DNA from: MGBC114079 sp964531385
GTDB taxonomy: Bacteria; Bacillota; Clostridia; Lachnospirales; CAG-274
NCBI GenBank assembly: GCA_964531385.1
Contig: CAZHGC010000013.1
Location: forward strand, 1-64,000
Direction: 5' to 3'
Length of the DNA stretch: 64,000 bases
Position numbers and translations under genes: made by a program. The notes under the pieces are model-generated. The model did not search any database and was not told the origin of the DNA. It saw nothing but the letters and a program-made list of their open reading frames with translations. Shown here one piece after another: positions 18,235 through 28,417 of this stretch (within the stretch, counting starts at the first letter, position 1; each line of letters starts with the position of its first letter).

Positions 18235-18480
18235 ATGGAAAAACGTAACAATGCTTTGGCAATAACTGGCTTCGTGTTGTCTTTGGTTGCTTTGCTTATA
18301 AATCCACTCGCAATCATTTCAATTCTTGGCTTAATTTTCTCGGCAATCGGGCTTAAAAAAGTTCAAGAAGTCAACAGCGGAAAAGGTCTTGCAATCGCAG
18401 GAATAATTATTAGCATCCTCGGAACAATTTACACAATTTGGATAACAATTTACGCAATAGATTTCTTGTCCAAATTATAA
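18235..18480 (+). CDS. Small DUF4190-like membrane protein
   Basis: An 81-residue protein with two hydrophobic segments (about 8-40 and 50-78) separated by a short polar turn with KKVQEVNSGKGLAIAG, the hallmark of DUF4190 proteins. Their function is unknown; they are often small two-helix proteins of the cytoplasmic membrane. AAGGAGC precedes the ATG. The gene has its own strong promoter and terminator and so is transcribed alone. It begins the plus-strand run after the divergent ftsK. Confidence 0.8.
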   Translation: MEKRNNALAITGFVLSLVALLINPLAIISILGLIFSAIGLKKVQEVNSGKGLAIAGIIISILGTIYTIWITIYAIDFLSKL

Positions 18481-18581
18481 TATTCCATATTACCAAATCT
18501 TTTTTCATTGCTTTCATAAATGTTAGTTAGATGAAAGGCTCCCCCCTTTCGTTTAATATATACATTTTACTCTCTACTCGC

Positions 18582-18614
18582 AAAAAGTCGTAGGTCTCCT
18601 TCCTACGGCTTTTT
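18582..18614 (+). terminator. Terminator of the DUF4190 gene
   Basis: AAAAAGTCGTAGG (18582-18594) pairs with CCTACGGCTTTTT (18602-18614) around a 7-base loop, with one wobble pair and a T-run. Confidence 0.85.
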
Positions 18615-18645
18615 GTTTTGGATTTCCCCTCTTTGCCAAAAAATG

Positions 18646-18673
18646 TTTGCAAATAAAGCCTTAATGTTATAAT
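18646..18673 (+). promoter_or_regulatory. Probable purK promoter
   Basis: A -35-like TTTGCA (18646-18651) and a perfect -10 TATAAT (18668-18673) are 16 bp apart, leaving a leader of about 115 bases before purK. No PurR box or purine riboswitch was recognised in that leader. Confidence 0.55.
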
Positions 18674-18795
18674 ATAAATCTATAATCACTTTAAGTCAGC
18701 ATCGCATAACAATTACTGAAATAACCAATTTTTCAAGTTTCATCAAATTGTGCAATGCTGCCAAAAACCCAAAATAAAATTTCGAGGTGTAAAAA

Positions 18796-19950
18796 ATGAA
18801 TTGTTTAACAAAAAAAATAGGAATAATCGGCGGCGGCCAGCTTGGAAAAATGATGATACAAGAAGCAAAAAAAATGGGCTTTTATATAACCGTTCTCGAC
18901 CCAACAAAAGATTGCCCTTGTAGCAGTATATGTGATGAGCATATCCAAGCCGCATTTGATGACCAAGAAGCAATTCGCCTTCTTTCCTCAAAATCCGATG
19001 TTGTAACCTATGAATTTGAACATATAGATTACAAAGAATTAACAAAACTTGAAAACGAAGGAAAAAAAATATATCCAACCGCAAAAAGTTTGAAAATAAT
19101 TCAAAATAAGCTAACACAAAAACAAGCTCTTCAAAAAGGTGAAATCCCCGTTGCCGATTTCATCGAAACAAAAACCGAAGAAGAAATTTACAAAGCAGGC
19201 GAAAAATTCGGCTATCCTTTCATTTTAAAAACTTGCACAGGCGGTTATGACGGAAAAGGAAATGCCTTTGTAAAAGACAAAACCTCCGTATCTTCCGCAT
19301 TTTCGGCTTTGGGAAGCGGAACAATTCCGTTAATGGCGGAAAAGCTTGTAAATTTCACAATGGAAATATCGGTTCTTGCTTGTCGTGGGCTTTCCGGCGA
19401 AACAAAAGTTTATCCCGTTGGCGACAACCGCCATATAAACAACATTCTCCATAAAACCGTTGTTCCCGCAAACATCTCGCCAAAAACAACAAAAAACGCA
19501 ATGAGTCTTGCCGAAAAAGTTATGGAAGTTTTCGACGGAATCGGAATGTTCTGCGTTGAAATGTTTGTAACTGAAAACGGAGATGTTCTTGTAAATGAAG
19601 TTGCCCCAAGACCCCATAACTCCGGTCATTATTCAATTGAGGGTTGCATAACAAGCCAATTTGAAAATCATATTCGTGCAATAACCGGTCTTCCTTTGGG
19701 AAACACCGATTTAATTCGTCCAACAGTTATGGTAAATCTTTTGGGCGAAGAAGACAAAAAAGGAGAAGCTGTTGTTTTGGGAGCAGAAGAAGCTTTAAAA
19801 GCAAACGGCGTAAAACTCCATATATACGGCAAAAAAATGACCTCTCCCCGAAGAAAAATGGGGCACATAACCGTAACAGCAAATGATATAAAAACAGCCG
19901 AAGAAAATGCCGATTTTGCCTTTTCAAAAATAAAAATAACAGCAAAATAA
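18796..19950 (+). CDS. purK: N5-carboxyaminoimidazole ribonucleotide synthase
   Basis: A 384-residue ATP-grasp enzyme that carboxylates AIR with bicarbonate and ATP in de novo purine synthesis. The N-terminal fold KIGIIGGGQLGKMM is at residues 6-19, FPFILKTCTGGYDGKGN-type ATP-grasp sequence follows in mid-protein, and EVAPRPHNSGHYSIEGC is the family signature. GAGGTG precedes the ATG. Its usual partner purE, which acts next in the pathway, lies 31 kb away on the other strand rather than adjacent. pth follows after 39 bp. Confidence 0.96.
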   Translation: MNCLTKKIGIIGGGQLGKMMIQEAKKMGFYITVLDPTKDCPCSSICDEHIQAAFDDQEAIRLLSSKSDVVTYEFEHIDYKELTKLENEGKKIYPTAKSLKIIQNKLTQKQALQKGEIPVADFIETKTEEEIYKAGEKFGYPFILKTCTGGYDGKGNAFVKDKTSVSSAFSALGSGTIPLMAEKLVNFTMEISVLACRGLSGETKVYPVGDNRHINNILHKTVVPANISPKTTKNAMSLAEKVMEVFDGIGMFCVEMFVTENGDVLVNEVAPRPHNSGHYSIEGCITSQFENHIRAITGLPLGNTDLIRPTVMVNLLGEEDKKGEAVVLGAEEALKANGVKLHIYGKKMTSPRRKMGHITVTANDIKTAEENADFAFSKIKITAK

Positions 19951-19989
19951 CTCCTCACCCCTCTGTTTCAAAAAGAAAGGAGATTTAAA

Positions 19990-20571
19990 ATGTATCTGAT
20001 AGCAGGGCTCGGAAACCCCGGCCAAGAATATAAATGGACTCGCCATAACGTTGGCTTTGAAGTTATATCAAAGCTTGCATATGACTATAATATAGATATG
20101 AACAAATCAAAATTTAAAGCACAGCTCGGCGATGGCATAATAAACGGAAAAAAGGTAATTTTAATAAAACCGCTGACTTATATGAATTTAAGCGGTGAAA
20201 GCATATCCCAAATAATGAATTTCTACAAAACCGACATCGAAAATTTAATTGTTTTGTGCGATGATATAAATCTCCCCGTCGGAAACATTCGAATTAGAAA
20301 AAAAGGAAGTGACGGCGGGCAAAAAGGGCTTAGAAGTATAATAACGCTTTTGGGAACTGATAACTTTCCAAGAATACGAATAGGCGTTGGAAACAAACCC
20401 GAAGGCTGGGATTTAAAAAATTTCGTTCTAAGCCGATTTACGCAAGAAGAAAATGATGATATAATAAAAGGAATAACCGATGCCGGCAACTCCGTTGTTT
20501 CAATAATAAACGGTCAAATCCTTGAAGCAATGAACAAATATAACAAAAAAAACACACCAAAGGTGCAATAA
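19990..20571 (+). CDS. pth: Peptidyl-tRNA hydrolase
   Basis: A 193-residue hydrolase that releases stalled peptides from peptidyl-tRNA. The motif LIAGLGNPGQEYKWTRHN carries the catalytic histidine at residue 19, and LVLCDDINLP-type sequence supplies the conserved aspartate. The length is normal. AAAGGAG precedes the ATG. pth-mfd adjacency is conserved with Bacillus (spoVC-mfd). Confidence 0.96.
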   Translation: MYLIAGLGNPGQEYKWTRHNVGFEVISKLAYDYNIDMNKSKFKAQLGDGIINGKKVILIKPLTYMNLSGESISQIMNFYKTDIENLIVLCDDINLPVGNIRIRKKGSDGGQKGLRSIITLLGTDNFPRIRIGVGNKPEGWDLKNFVLSRFTQEENDDIIKGITDAGNSVVSIINGQILEAMNKYNKKNTPKVQ

Positions 20572-20676
20572 AAGCCGGTTTAATAAAATTTTCAAAATAA
20601 TAAAAAGATTAAAGCTTTGCTCTCCATAAAAGGTTTGCAAGGCTTTGTGCTGTCCAAATAAAAAGGAGGTGGCAAA

Positions 20677-23600
20677 ATGTCGGAAAATGCCCTTTTAAAT
20701 CCCCTCGAAAAAACCGAGGGTTTCAATTCTCTCATAAACTCTCTAAAATCGGCTCAAACGCCCGTTCTTGCTTCCGGCGTTGTAAATTCACAAAAGTCAC
20801 ATTTAATTTTCGGAATAACAAAAAATCTCTCTGCTCCAAGCTTAATAGTTACCGAAAGTGAGCTGAAAGCGAAAGAAATTTTCGATGACCTTTCGTTTTT
20901 TATGAAAAATAACGTAATGCTCTATCCGTCAAAAGATATAATTTTCTACAGTGCCGATATAAAAAGCACTGACATAATCAAAAAACGATTTGAAATAATA
21001 AATAATTTGATTTCCCAACCCGAAAAAAATTTTTCAATCGTTCTTTCGGTCGAATCGCTTTTTGACAAACTCGTTCCAAAAGAGCGATTTAAAGATTTTA
21101 TATTAACGCTTGAAGAGGGAATGGAAATTTCAATCGATTTCTTAATTGAAAAACTCGTCTTTATGGGCTATGAACGCTGTGAGCTTGTTGAAAGCCATGG
21201 CCAATTCGCCGTAAGAGGCGGAATTTTAGACATTTTTTCGCCCGTTTCCAATTGTGCCGTAAGAATAGAATTTTGGGGCGATGAAATCGACACAATAAGA
21301 ACTCTCGATGAATATTCCCAGCGTTCCGTTGAAAAAATCAAATCAATAACACTTTACCCAATGAGAGAGCTTGTTTATAACGAAGATGAATTAAAAAAAG
21401 CTCTAACAAAAATAAATCAAGAATTTAAAACGGTTCTTTCCTCTTTCGAAAAAAAATCAATGACGGAAGAATATTCAAATTTAAAAGAATACATCGGCGA
21501 ATTTATCGAAACTTTAACCGAGCAAAAAAGTACATCGGGAATTGATAAATATATTAGCTTTTTCTATGACAATTGCGAAACTCTTTTAGATTACTTGCCA
21601 AAAGAAACGTTAATTTTCTATGATGAGCCGGAAAGAATACGAGAACACGCAAAAAGAGTTTTTGCGGAATTTTCCGAAAGCATAAAAAATCGAATTGAAA
21701 AAGGTTATTTGCTCCCGTCCCACGCAAACACAGTTTTCAGTTATGACGAAATTCTTCTCCAAAGTTCAAATTTCAAAGAAATTTTATTCTCAACACTTGT
21801 AAGAAATATAAAAGACTTTAAATTAAAATCAATTTGCAACTTTATGATAAAATCCTCCGGAGCTTTCAAAAACAATTTCGAAATGCTTTTGGAAGATTTA
21901 CGCTTTATGACATCAAACGATTATAAAATCGCCTTTCTTGCAGGAAACACAACCCGTTGCGAAAGAATTGTAAAAGAGCTGAATTCAAACGATATAACAT
22001 CTTTTTTTGTCGAAAACCCCGAAAGGCTTGATATGCACAAAAATGTTGTCTATGTTTTTCGCGGAAGCCTAACCTCCGGCTTTGAATATGTAAATGAAAA
22101 ATTTGTTTTAATAAGTGATAAAGAAATTTTCGGAACAGAAAAGCAAAAACGAAAAACAAAGAAAAAGAAAAAAGGTGCAAAAATTCAGAACTTCTCCGAT
22201 TTAAAACCCGGCGATTACGTTGTCCACGATAACCATGGAATAGGAATTTTTCGTGGAGTTGAAAAAATAACAACCGATGGCATAACAAAAGATTATATGA
22301 AAATAGGCTATGCCGATGACGGAAATTTGTATGTTGCAATAAATCAAATGGATATGGTTCAAAAATATATCGGCGGGGAAGCACATCTTCCAAAACTAAA
22401 CAAACTTGGCGGAGTCCAATGGATAAAAGCAAAAACAAAAGCAAAAAAAGCCGCCTACATTCTTGCGGAAGATTTGGTCGAATTATATGCACAAAGACAA
22501 GCCGCAAAAGGCTTTATATATTCAAAAGATACCGTTTGGCAAAAAGAATTTGAAGATTCTTTCCCATTCGAAGAAACCGATGACCAGTTAAATGCAATAG
22601 AAGATGTAAAATCAGATATGGAAAACGGACGAGTAATGGACAGATTGATTTGCGGAGATGTTGGCTTCGGAAAAACAGAAATTGCGTTGCGTGCTGCGTT
22701 CAAAGCCGTTCAAGATTCAAAACAAGTTGCATATCTCGTTCCAACAACAATCCTTGCCCAACAACACTATAATACGTTTCTAAGCCGAATGCAAAATTTC
22801 CCGATAAAAGTCGAAATGATGTCTCGCTTCAGAACGCCAAAACAACAAAAAGAAGTTATAAACGGCTTAAAAAACGGAAAAGTTGACATAGTTGTCGGAA
22901 CACACAGAATATTGTCAAAAGACTTGGAATTTAAAAACCTCGGTCTTATAATCGTTGATGAAGAACAGCGTTTCGGCGTTGCCCATAAAGAAAAAATGAA
23001 ATCTTTAAAACAGGATATAAATGTTTTAACATTAACCGCAACACCAATTCCCCGAACGCTTCATATGAGCCTAACCGGCATACGAGATATGAGCGTTCTC
23101 GAAGAACCGCCAAACGAACGCCTGCCAATTCAAACCTATGTAATGGAATATAACGATGAATCAATTAAAGATGCAATACATCGAGAACTTGCAAGGGGTG
23201 GTCAAGTTTATTACCTGCATAATCGTGTCAAAAACATTTCGGAAATTGCGTTAAAAATCCAAAACCTCGTTCCCGAAGCAAATGTTTCGTTTGCACATGG
23301 TCAAATGAGCGAAAGAGAGCTTGAAAGCATAATGCTTGAGTTTATGACGGGAAACATCGATGTTTTGGTTTGCACAACAATCATCGAAACAGGACTTGAC
23401 ATTCCAAATGTAAACACAATTATAATTCAAGATGCCGATTGTATGGGTCTTTCCCAGCTCTACCAGCTAAGAGGTCGTGTCGGTCGTTCAAATCGAAGCT
23501 CGTTTGCATACCTTATGTATAAAAAAGATAAGGTTCTAAAAGAAGTTTCGGAAAAACGTCTGCAAACAATTCGTGAATTCACCGAATTCGGCTCAGGCTT

Positions 23601-24195
23601 TAAAGTTGCAATGCGAGACCTTGAAATACGTGGTGCAGGAAATCTGCTCGGTGCCGAACAGCATGGGCATATGGATACGGTTGGTTATGATATGTACTGC
23701 AAATTGTTAGACCAAGCCGTAAAAGAACTTAAAGGAGAAGTTGTTGCCGAAGAGTTTGAAACTTTGATAGATGTAAATATAAACGCCTACATTCCCGAAA
23801 AATATATTTCAAACGAAGAGCAAAAAATTGAAATGTATAAAAGAATTTCCGAAATACAATCAAACGAAGACTTTTTCGATGTTCAAGATGAACTCGAAGA
23901 CCGCTTCGGCGACTTGCCAAATTGCGTTCAAAATCTTCTCGATATAGCAATAATGAAATCAACTGCCCATAAGCTTGATGTAACAAGCATAATTCAAAAA
24001 TCAAAAAATATCGTCATAAAATTTAAAAATGATGCAAAAGTTGACGTTTCAAAGCTTTTTGAACTTGTAAAAACAAATAGCAAAAAATTTATGCTTAGTG
24101 GCGGAAATTCAACACCATATTTAACTTATAAAATTGACGAAAACGAAAATAAACTTGTTCAAAATATTAAAAACTACCTCGAAAAATTGTTGTAA
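20677..24195 (+). CDS. mfd: Transcription-repair coupling factor Mfd
   Basis: A 1172-residue DNA translocase that removes stalled RNA polymerase and recruits UvrAB. In order: a UvrB-like N-terminal module; the CarD-like polymerase-interaction domain near residues 507-570 (LKPGDYVVHDNHGIG); the helicase core with Walker A GDVGFGKTE near 660 and DEEQ near 761; a C-terminal TRCF domain. The length is typical. AAAGGAGGT precedes the ATG. The region between the N-terminal module and the polymerase domain contains a Lys-rich patch (EKQKRKTKKKKKGAK). It follows pth, as in Bacillus. Confidence 0.98.
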   Translation: MSENALLNPLEKTEGFNSLINSLKSAQTPVLASGVVNSQKSHLIFGITKNLSAPSLIVTESELKAKEIFDDLSFFMKNNVMLYPSKDIIFYSADIKSTDIIKKRFEIINNLISQPEKNFSIVLSVESLFDKLVPKERFKDFILTLEEGMEISIDFLIEKLVFMGYERCELVESHGQFAVRGGILDIFSPVSNCAVRIEFWGDEIDTIRTLDEYSQRSVEKIKSITLYPMRELVYNEDELKKALTKINQEFKTVLSSFEKKSMTEEYSNLKEYIGEFIETLTEQKSTSGIDKYISFFYDNCETLLDYLPKETLIFYDEPERIREHAKRVFAEFSESIKNRIEKGYLLPSHANTVFSYDEILLQSSNFKEILFSTLVRNIKDFKLKSICNFMIKSSGAFKNNFEMLLEDLRFMTSNDYKIAFLAGNTTRCERIVKELNSNDITSFFVENPERLDMHKNVVYVFRGSLTSGFEYVNEKFVLISDKEIFGTEKQKRKTKKKKKGAKIQNFSDLKPGDYVVHDNHGIGIFRGVEKITTDGITKDYMKIGYADDGNLYVAINQMDMVQKYIGGEAHLPKLNKLGGVQWIKAKTKAKKAAYILAEDLVELYAQRQAAKGFIYSKDTVWQKEFEDSFPFEETDDQLNAIEDVKSDMENGRVMDRLICGDVGFGKTEIALRAAFKAVQDSKQVAYLVPTTILAQQHYNTFLSRMQNFPIKVEMMSRFRTPKQQKEVINGLKNGKVDIVVGTHRILSKDLEFKNLGLIIVDEEQRFGVAHKEKMKSLKQDINVLTLTATPIPRTLHMSLTGIRDMSVLEEPPNERLPIQTYVMEYNDESIKDAIHRELARGGQVYYLHNRVKNISEIALKIQNLVPEANVSFAHGQMSERELESIMLEFMTGNIDVLVCTTIIETGLDIPNVNTIIIQDADCMGLSQLYQLRGRVGRSNRSSFAYLMYKKDKVLKEVSEKRLQTIREFTEFGSGFKVAMRDLEIRGAGNLLGAEQHGHMDTVGYDMYCKLLDQAVKELKGEVVAEEFETLIDVNINAYIPEKYISNEEQKIEMYKRISEIQSNEDFFDVQDELEDRFGDLPNCVQNLLDIAIMKSTAHKLDVTSIIQKSKNIVIKFKNDAKVDVSKLFELVKTNSKKFMLSGGNSTPYLTYKIDENENKLVQNIKNYLEKLL

Positions 24196-24291
24196 ATCTC
24201 CTCCTGCTTTGTGCCAAATTGTGCAATTAAAATCAAGCACAAAAATATTTCAATGTATATAATTAATACATCAGTAAGGGAGGTTATAACA

Positions 24292-25266
24292 ATGTTGGAG
24301 TGGAAAAGAAACGTTCAAAACATAGTTTTTGAAATCGACAAAAATATAAAGGAAAAAAACGATGAAAATTTAACACTTTTAAACCTTTCAAAATTTTTGG
24401 GATATTCCGAATATTACGTTTCAAGAAAGTTCAGAGAAATTTCGGGAATGCACCTAAAAGATTATTTACGCAACCGAAAACTTGCATTTGCACTGAAAGA
24501 TGTTCGTGACACAACCGAAAACATTTTAAACATTGCAATACAATATGGATTTTCATCTAACGAAGCGTTCACTCGGGCTTTCAAACAAGCCTATGGCATA
24601 ACGCCAAGTAAATATCGAAATAACCCAACACCTGTCACACTTCGCACATTAATAAAACCTTTCGACTGTTATTTATTAGGTATAGGAGGAACAGGTATGG
24701 CACAATCAACAGATAACATCAAAACTTATTTTATAACAATTCCGGCACACAAGTTCTTGCACATAAGGAATTATGAAAGCATCGGATATTTCGACTTTTG
24801 GGAAAAACAAAGTTCAATTCCTGGGCAAGACTGTGAAACAATTTGCGGGTTGCTCGACAGCATAAAAGGCAAGCTTGATGACATCGGCAAAACCGATGCC
24901 GATTCCGGAAGCGGTCAAATTATGGCGTTCATAAACGAACCAACCGGAAGAATATGCAGTTGGGGAATTCCCCTTGCAGAAGCATATGGCGTTCGTTTGC
25001 CCTCAAATTACAGCGGAGAAATTCCAAGCCAAATGCAAATGATGGACGTTCCCGAAGGAGAATACATCGTTTTCGAACATGGTGCATTCAATTTTGAAAC
25101 AGAAAACAAAGAAGTTGAGGCAGAAATAGAAAAAGCAATGGCAGAGTTTAACTATGAAAAAAGTGGCTATGAATTGGATACAACTCAAGGGCGAGTTTTC
25201 TATTTCTATCACGATTGCGACCGCTTTTGGAAATATGTAAGACCGGTTAAAAAAGTTATAAAATAA
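24292..25266 (+). CDS. AraC-family regulator with C-terminal effector-binding (GyrI-like) domain
   Basis: A 324-residue protein. Residues 1-105 form two AraC-type helix-turn-helix motifs (LSKFLGYSEYYVSRKFREIS, then IAIQYGFSSNEAFTRAF and YGITPSKYR). After a linker, residues about 120-324 resemble AraC effector-binding/GyrI-like domains (a RICSWGIPLAEAYG core and a C-terminal FYFYHDCDRFWKYVRP). Such proteins sense small hydrophobic ligands and often control efflux or stress genes. I chose the ATG at 24292, behind GGGAGG. No dedicated target gene lies beside it: mfd is upstream and a convergent foldase gene is downstream. The ligand is unknown. Confidence 0.85.
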   Translation: MLEWKRNVQNIVFEIDKNIKEKNDENLTLLNLSKFLGYSEYYVSRKFREISGMHLKDYLRNRKLAFALKDVRDTTENILNIAIQYGFSSNEAFTRAFKQAYGITPSKYRNNPTPVTLRTLIKPFDCYLLGIGGTGMAQSTDNIKTYFITIPAHKFLHIRNYESIGYFDFWEKQSSIPGQDCETICGLLDSIKGKLDDIGKTDADSGSGQIMAFINEPTGRICSWGIPLAEAYGVRLPSNYSGEIPSQMQMMDVPEGEYIVFEHGAFNFETENKEVEAEIEKAMAEFNYEKSGYELDTTQGRVFYFYHDCDRFWKYVRPVKKVIK

Positions 25267-25270
25267 AACA

Positions 25271-25311
25271 AAAAAAGGTTAAGACAAACTCAGATTGTCT
25301 TAACCTTTTTT
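25271..25311. terminator. Bidirectional terminator between the AraC gene and the foldase gene
   Basis: A perfect 17-bp stem AAAAAAGGTTAAGACAA (25271-25287) pairs with 25295-25311 around a 7-base loop, with A- and T-runs at the ends. It serves two converging genes. Confidence 0.92.
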
Positions 25312-25337
25312 GCAAATTTATAAAAACATCATTATGC

Positions 25338-26339
25338 TCATTTAATTGAATTTATCGTTATGCTCGAAAAAACTTCATTATTTTTTTCAATCGAAAAATT
25401 TGAACTCCATTTTTCGCTTTGGCTTTGATAAATTTCTTGTTTCTTCTTTTGAACATAATCGTTTTTAACGGTTTCTTTAAGCTCCGAAATGTTTGGCGTT
25501 GTTATGTCCAAAACTTTAACAATGTAAAATCCCGTTTCTGTTGTTATAACGTCGGTTGTCGTGTTCTCTTTGTCAATTGCATAAACCGCCGTTTCAACAT
25601 CTTTCTCAAACTTGCCCTTTTTCATATCAATTGCACCTTTTTCGGAGCTTTCCGAATATTCGTTTATAAGATAATCAAAATCTGAGCCGTTTTCCGAAAG
25701 GGAATGAATTTTCTGCATTTCTGCATAAACACTTTCAAAATCGCTTTTGTCTTTTTTAAACGGTTTGAATATATATTTAATTTTAACGTCTGTCAAATCG
25801 CTCTTGTTTGAGTTGTAATAATCGTTGAAATATGAGCTTATCTCGGCTTCGCTTATTTCAAAACCGTTTGTAACATAATCAAAAACCTTTTTTTGAATTT
25901 GCCCCTCTTCAATTATTTTGTAAATATCGTCGGGCGTAACGTCAAATTTGTCGGCAAGTTCCGGTCCAAGTTCGGAATAAAATTTGTCTGCGTCTTCTCT
26001 AACAGCAATAAGTTCGTCTTCCGAAAGGGTTATGTTAAAATTGTCTGCCTGAGCCAAAGCCGATTTAACGGCAACAATCGAATTTATAGCGTTTTCTTTT
26101 GCAACATCTTCCGCAGGAACTCCGTCAAAATTTGTTTCCCATATATCGATTCCGCCTTCTTCTTCAAAAAACTTTTCTTGCTCATAAAGATAAACTTTAT
26201 ATTCGCTCTGGCTTATTTTCTCATCGTTTATTTTAAAAACATAGCTGTTGTCAAAAGAGCCAAACAAATAAAACACCAATGCCAAAACAGCCGATATTAT
26301 AACAACAAAAACAAGAGTAAAAATAATTTTATTTTTCAT
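25338..26339 (-). CDS. Membrane-anchored parvulin-type foldase (PrsA/SurA-like)
   Basis: A 333-residue protein with one N-terminal membrane segment (residues 4-28) and no lipobox cysteine, so it is anchored by its signal helix. A SurA-N-like helical domain (KINDEKISQSEYKVYLYEQ...) is followed at about 180-290 by a parvulin-like domain (IKYIFKPFKKDK, ETGFYIVKVLDI). It probably helps secreted proteins fold outside the membrane. The parvulin core is weakly conserved, so isomerase activity is not certain. AGAGGT precedes the ATG. It is a single-gene unit between a shared terminator and the divergent GH18 gene. Confidence 0.8.
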   Translation of the reverse strand: MKNKIIFTLVFVVIISAVLALVFYLFGSFDNSYVFKINDEKISQSEYKVYLYEQEKFFEEEGGIDIWETNFDGVPAEDVAKENAINSIVAVKSALAQADNFNITLSEDELIAVREDADKFYSELGPELADKFDVTPDDIYKIIEEGQIQKKVFDYVTNGFEISEAEISSYFNDYYNSNKSDLTDVKIKYIFKPFKKDKSDFESVYAEMQKIHSLSENGSDFDYLINEYSESSEKGAIDMKKGKFEKDVETAVYAIDKENTTTDVITTETGFYIVKVLDITTPNISELKETVKNDYVQKKKQEIYQSQSEKWSSNFSIEKNNEVFSSITINSIK

Positions 26340-26498
26340 AATCGGTTACCTCTTTTATGTTTGCGAAAAATCAAAACGTTCTTTTTACAATTATCTGTTT
26401 ATATTATACTCTATAGTTTTATTCACTTCAAAGGATTTTTAATTATGTAACAAAGATGTAATAAATCTGATAAATTGTTGAAACGATTGAAAAATTAT

Positions 26499-26527
26499 TT
26501 GTTCAATGTTAAAAAATAGTGTATAAT
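26499..26527 (+). promoter_or_regulatory. Promoter for the GH18-recU unit
   Basis: A -35 TTGTTC (26499-26504) and a perfect -10 TATAAT (26522-26527) are 17 bp apart, about 40 bp ahead of the GH18 gene. Confidence 0.75.
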
Positions 26528-26567
26528 GATTTTGGTATCTGAATTTTAAAATTCGGGGAGGATTTTT

Positions 26568-28412
26568 ATGGACGAAAAAGATATAACAAAAAAAGATGAA
26601 GAAAAAGACGAAGAGAGAGACGAAATTCTTAACGAAATTTCCGACAGAATAAAAAAAAGAAAAGAAAAGCTTAATAAAAAAAAGAAACTAAAAAAAATTA
26701 TAACCTATTCCGAAATTTGTCTTTCGGTTGTTGTTGTCTGCATAATTTGCTTTTTTGCATTAAAAACAAACAACGCCAAATCTGCCGAAAACCTTATTTC
26801 GTTCTTCAATAATAACATAGGCAAAACATCAATTTACATTGATGGCAAAAAATGTACAAATATCTGTGAGCCAATTTGGAGAAACAACGAAATTTATATC
26901 GAACGCTCTTTCATTTCAACGCATTTAAATCCAAATATTTTATACGACAAAACCGATGAAATTTTGTGCATTGCAACCGATTTTGAAAGAGTTAAAATTC
27001 CAAAAAACAGTTCCGATTACATCGTAAACGGCAAAAAAATCAGTTTTGGCAAAGAAACTTCGCTAATTAAAGAAAATTTGGTTTATGTTGCCGGAGATAT
27101 TGTCGAAAAATTTTATAACGTTGAAATTAATTATTCCGAAAAATACAATATTTTGAATTTTGAAAAAACAAACGTAGAAAGAATGTCGGCAATTGTTGCA
27201 AAAGAAGAAAATATTTTTGATAAAAACGGCAATGACATAACCTTTTCCGACAAAAATGGAAATTCCTCGGAAGCAAAAATTTATGAGGGCGAAAATGTTT
27301 CCGTTTTCGAAGAAAACAACAATTATGTAAAAATTAAAAGCTCCGAGGGCTTTGTTGGCTTTGTTGATAATACCGCTCTCGAAAAAATCACAAAAAAAGA
27401 ATCCGTTGTAACATCAAAAACCGCCGAAAGACAAACACTTAACATAAGCGGAAAAGCTGTTTTGCTGTTTGAGCAAATAACAAACGAAACCGCAAACGCT
27501 CTTTCAATCAAACAGGAAATTCCAACGGGTGTCGATGTTTTAATTCCAACGTGGTTTTCGTTTAAACCCGCCAACGGCTCAACCGACGGCGAAATAATTT
27601 CTTTGGCAAATTCCAATTATGTAAATTTTGCCCATTCAAAAGGCAGAAAAGTTTGGGGTCTTATAACCGACAATTTCAAATCGGATATAAGCCGAAAAGT
27701 TTTAAAAACTTCAAAAATGCGAGAAAAAGTTGTAAACCAAATCGGACAACTTGCAAAAGAATATAACCTTGACGGAATAAATATCGATTTCGAAAACGTT
27801 CCGTCCGATTGTTCAAGAGAATTCAATCAGTTTATGAGAGAGCTTTCGGCTTGTTTAAACAATTTAAATATATCTCTTTCCGTTGATGTCTATATCCCCC
27901 GCTCCTGGACGTCCCACTATGACAGGGCAACCCTCGGAAAAATAGTCGATTATTTCATCGTTATGGGCTATGACCAACACACCGACGGCTCAGAAGAAAG
28001 TGGCTCTGTTGCAACAATAGGCTGGTCGGAAGACTCAATAACATTAACTGAAGAAGCAGGCGTTCCAAAAGAAAAACTTATACTTGGAATCCCTTTTTAC
28101 ACAAGGCTTTGGAAAGAAACTTCAAACGGAATGAACATAAATATTTCAACAAAAGCATACGGAATGAACGAAGGCTATAACATTATGAAAGAAAAAGGGG
28201 CAACTTTCAATTGGCTTTCCGATTTGGGGCAAAATTATGCTCAAATAACAAAAGACGGCTCAACATATAAAATGTGGCTTGAAGATGAAAAAAGCGTTGA
28301 GGAAAGAATGAAAGTTGTAAAAAAATATGAAATTGCGGGAACAGCCGCTTGGAAAAGAGGTCTTGAAAAACCCGAAGTTTGGCAAATTATAAAAAAATAT
28401 ATGAAAGGATAA
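26568..28412 (+). CDS. Membrane-anchored GH18 glycosidase (YaaH/spore-germination type) with copper-amine-oxidase-like and SH3 domains
   Basis: A 614-residue protein. A charged cytoplasmic head (1-45) is followed by one membrane segment (about 45-65). A copper-amine-oxidase-N-like wall domain (about 80-200) and an SH3-like segment (about 215-270) come next. The GH18 barrel (about 290-610) has the motif DGINIDFE at residues 402-409, with E409 as the expected acid. The family cleaves N-acetylglucosamine linkages, for example in spore cortex or wall peptidoglycan. GGGGAGG precedes the ATG. recU follows after 5 bp, so the pair is co-transcribed. The substrate is inferred, and it may act in sporulation, germination or wall remodelling. 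Confidence 0.88.
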   Translation: MDEKDITKKDEEKDEERDEILNEISDRIKKRKEKLNKKKKLKKIITYSEICLSVVVVCIICFFALKTNNAKSAENLISFFNNNIGKTSIYIDGKKCTNICEPIWRNNEIYIERSFISTHLNPNILYDKTDEILCIATDFERVKIPKNSSDYIVNGKKISFGKETSLIKENLVYVAGDIVEKFYNVEINYSEKYNILNFEKTNVERMSAIVAKEENIFDKNGNDITFSDKNGNSSEAKIYEGENVSVFEENNNYVKIKSSEGFVGFVDNTALEKITKKESVVTSKTAERQTLNISGKAVLLFEQITNETANALSIKQEIPTGVDVLIPTWFSFKPANGSTDGEIISLANSNYVNFAHSKGRKVWGLITDNFKSDISRKVLKTSKMREKVVNQIGQLAKEYNLDGINIDFENVPSDCSREFNQFMRELSACLNNLNISLSVDVYIPRSWTSHYDRATLGKIVDYFIVMGYDQHTDGSEESGSVATIGWSEDSITLTEEAGVPKEKLILGIPFYTRLWKETSNGMNINISTKAYGMNEGYNIMKEKGATFNWLSDLGQNYAQITKDGSTYKMWLEDEKSVEERMKVVKKYEIAGTAAWKRGLEKPEVWQIIKKYMKG

Positions 28413-28417
28413 TTTGT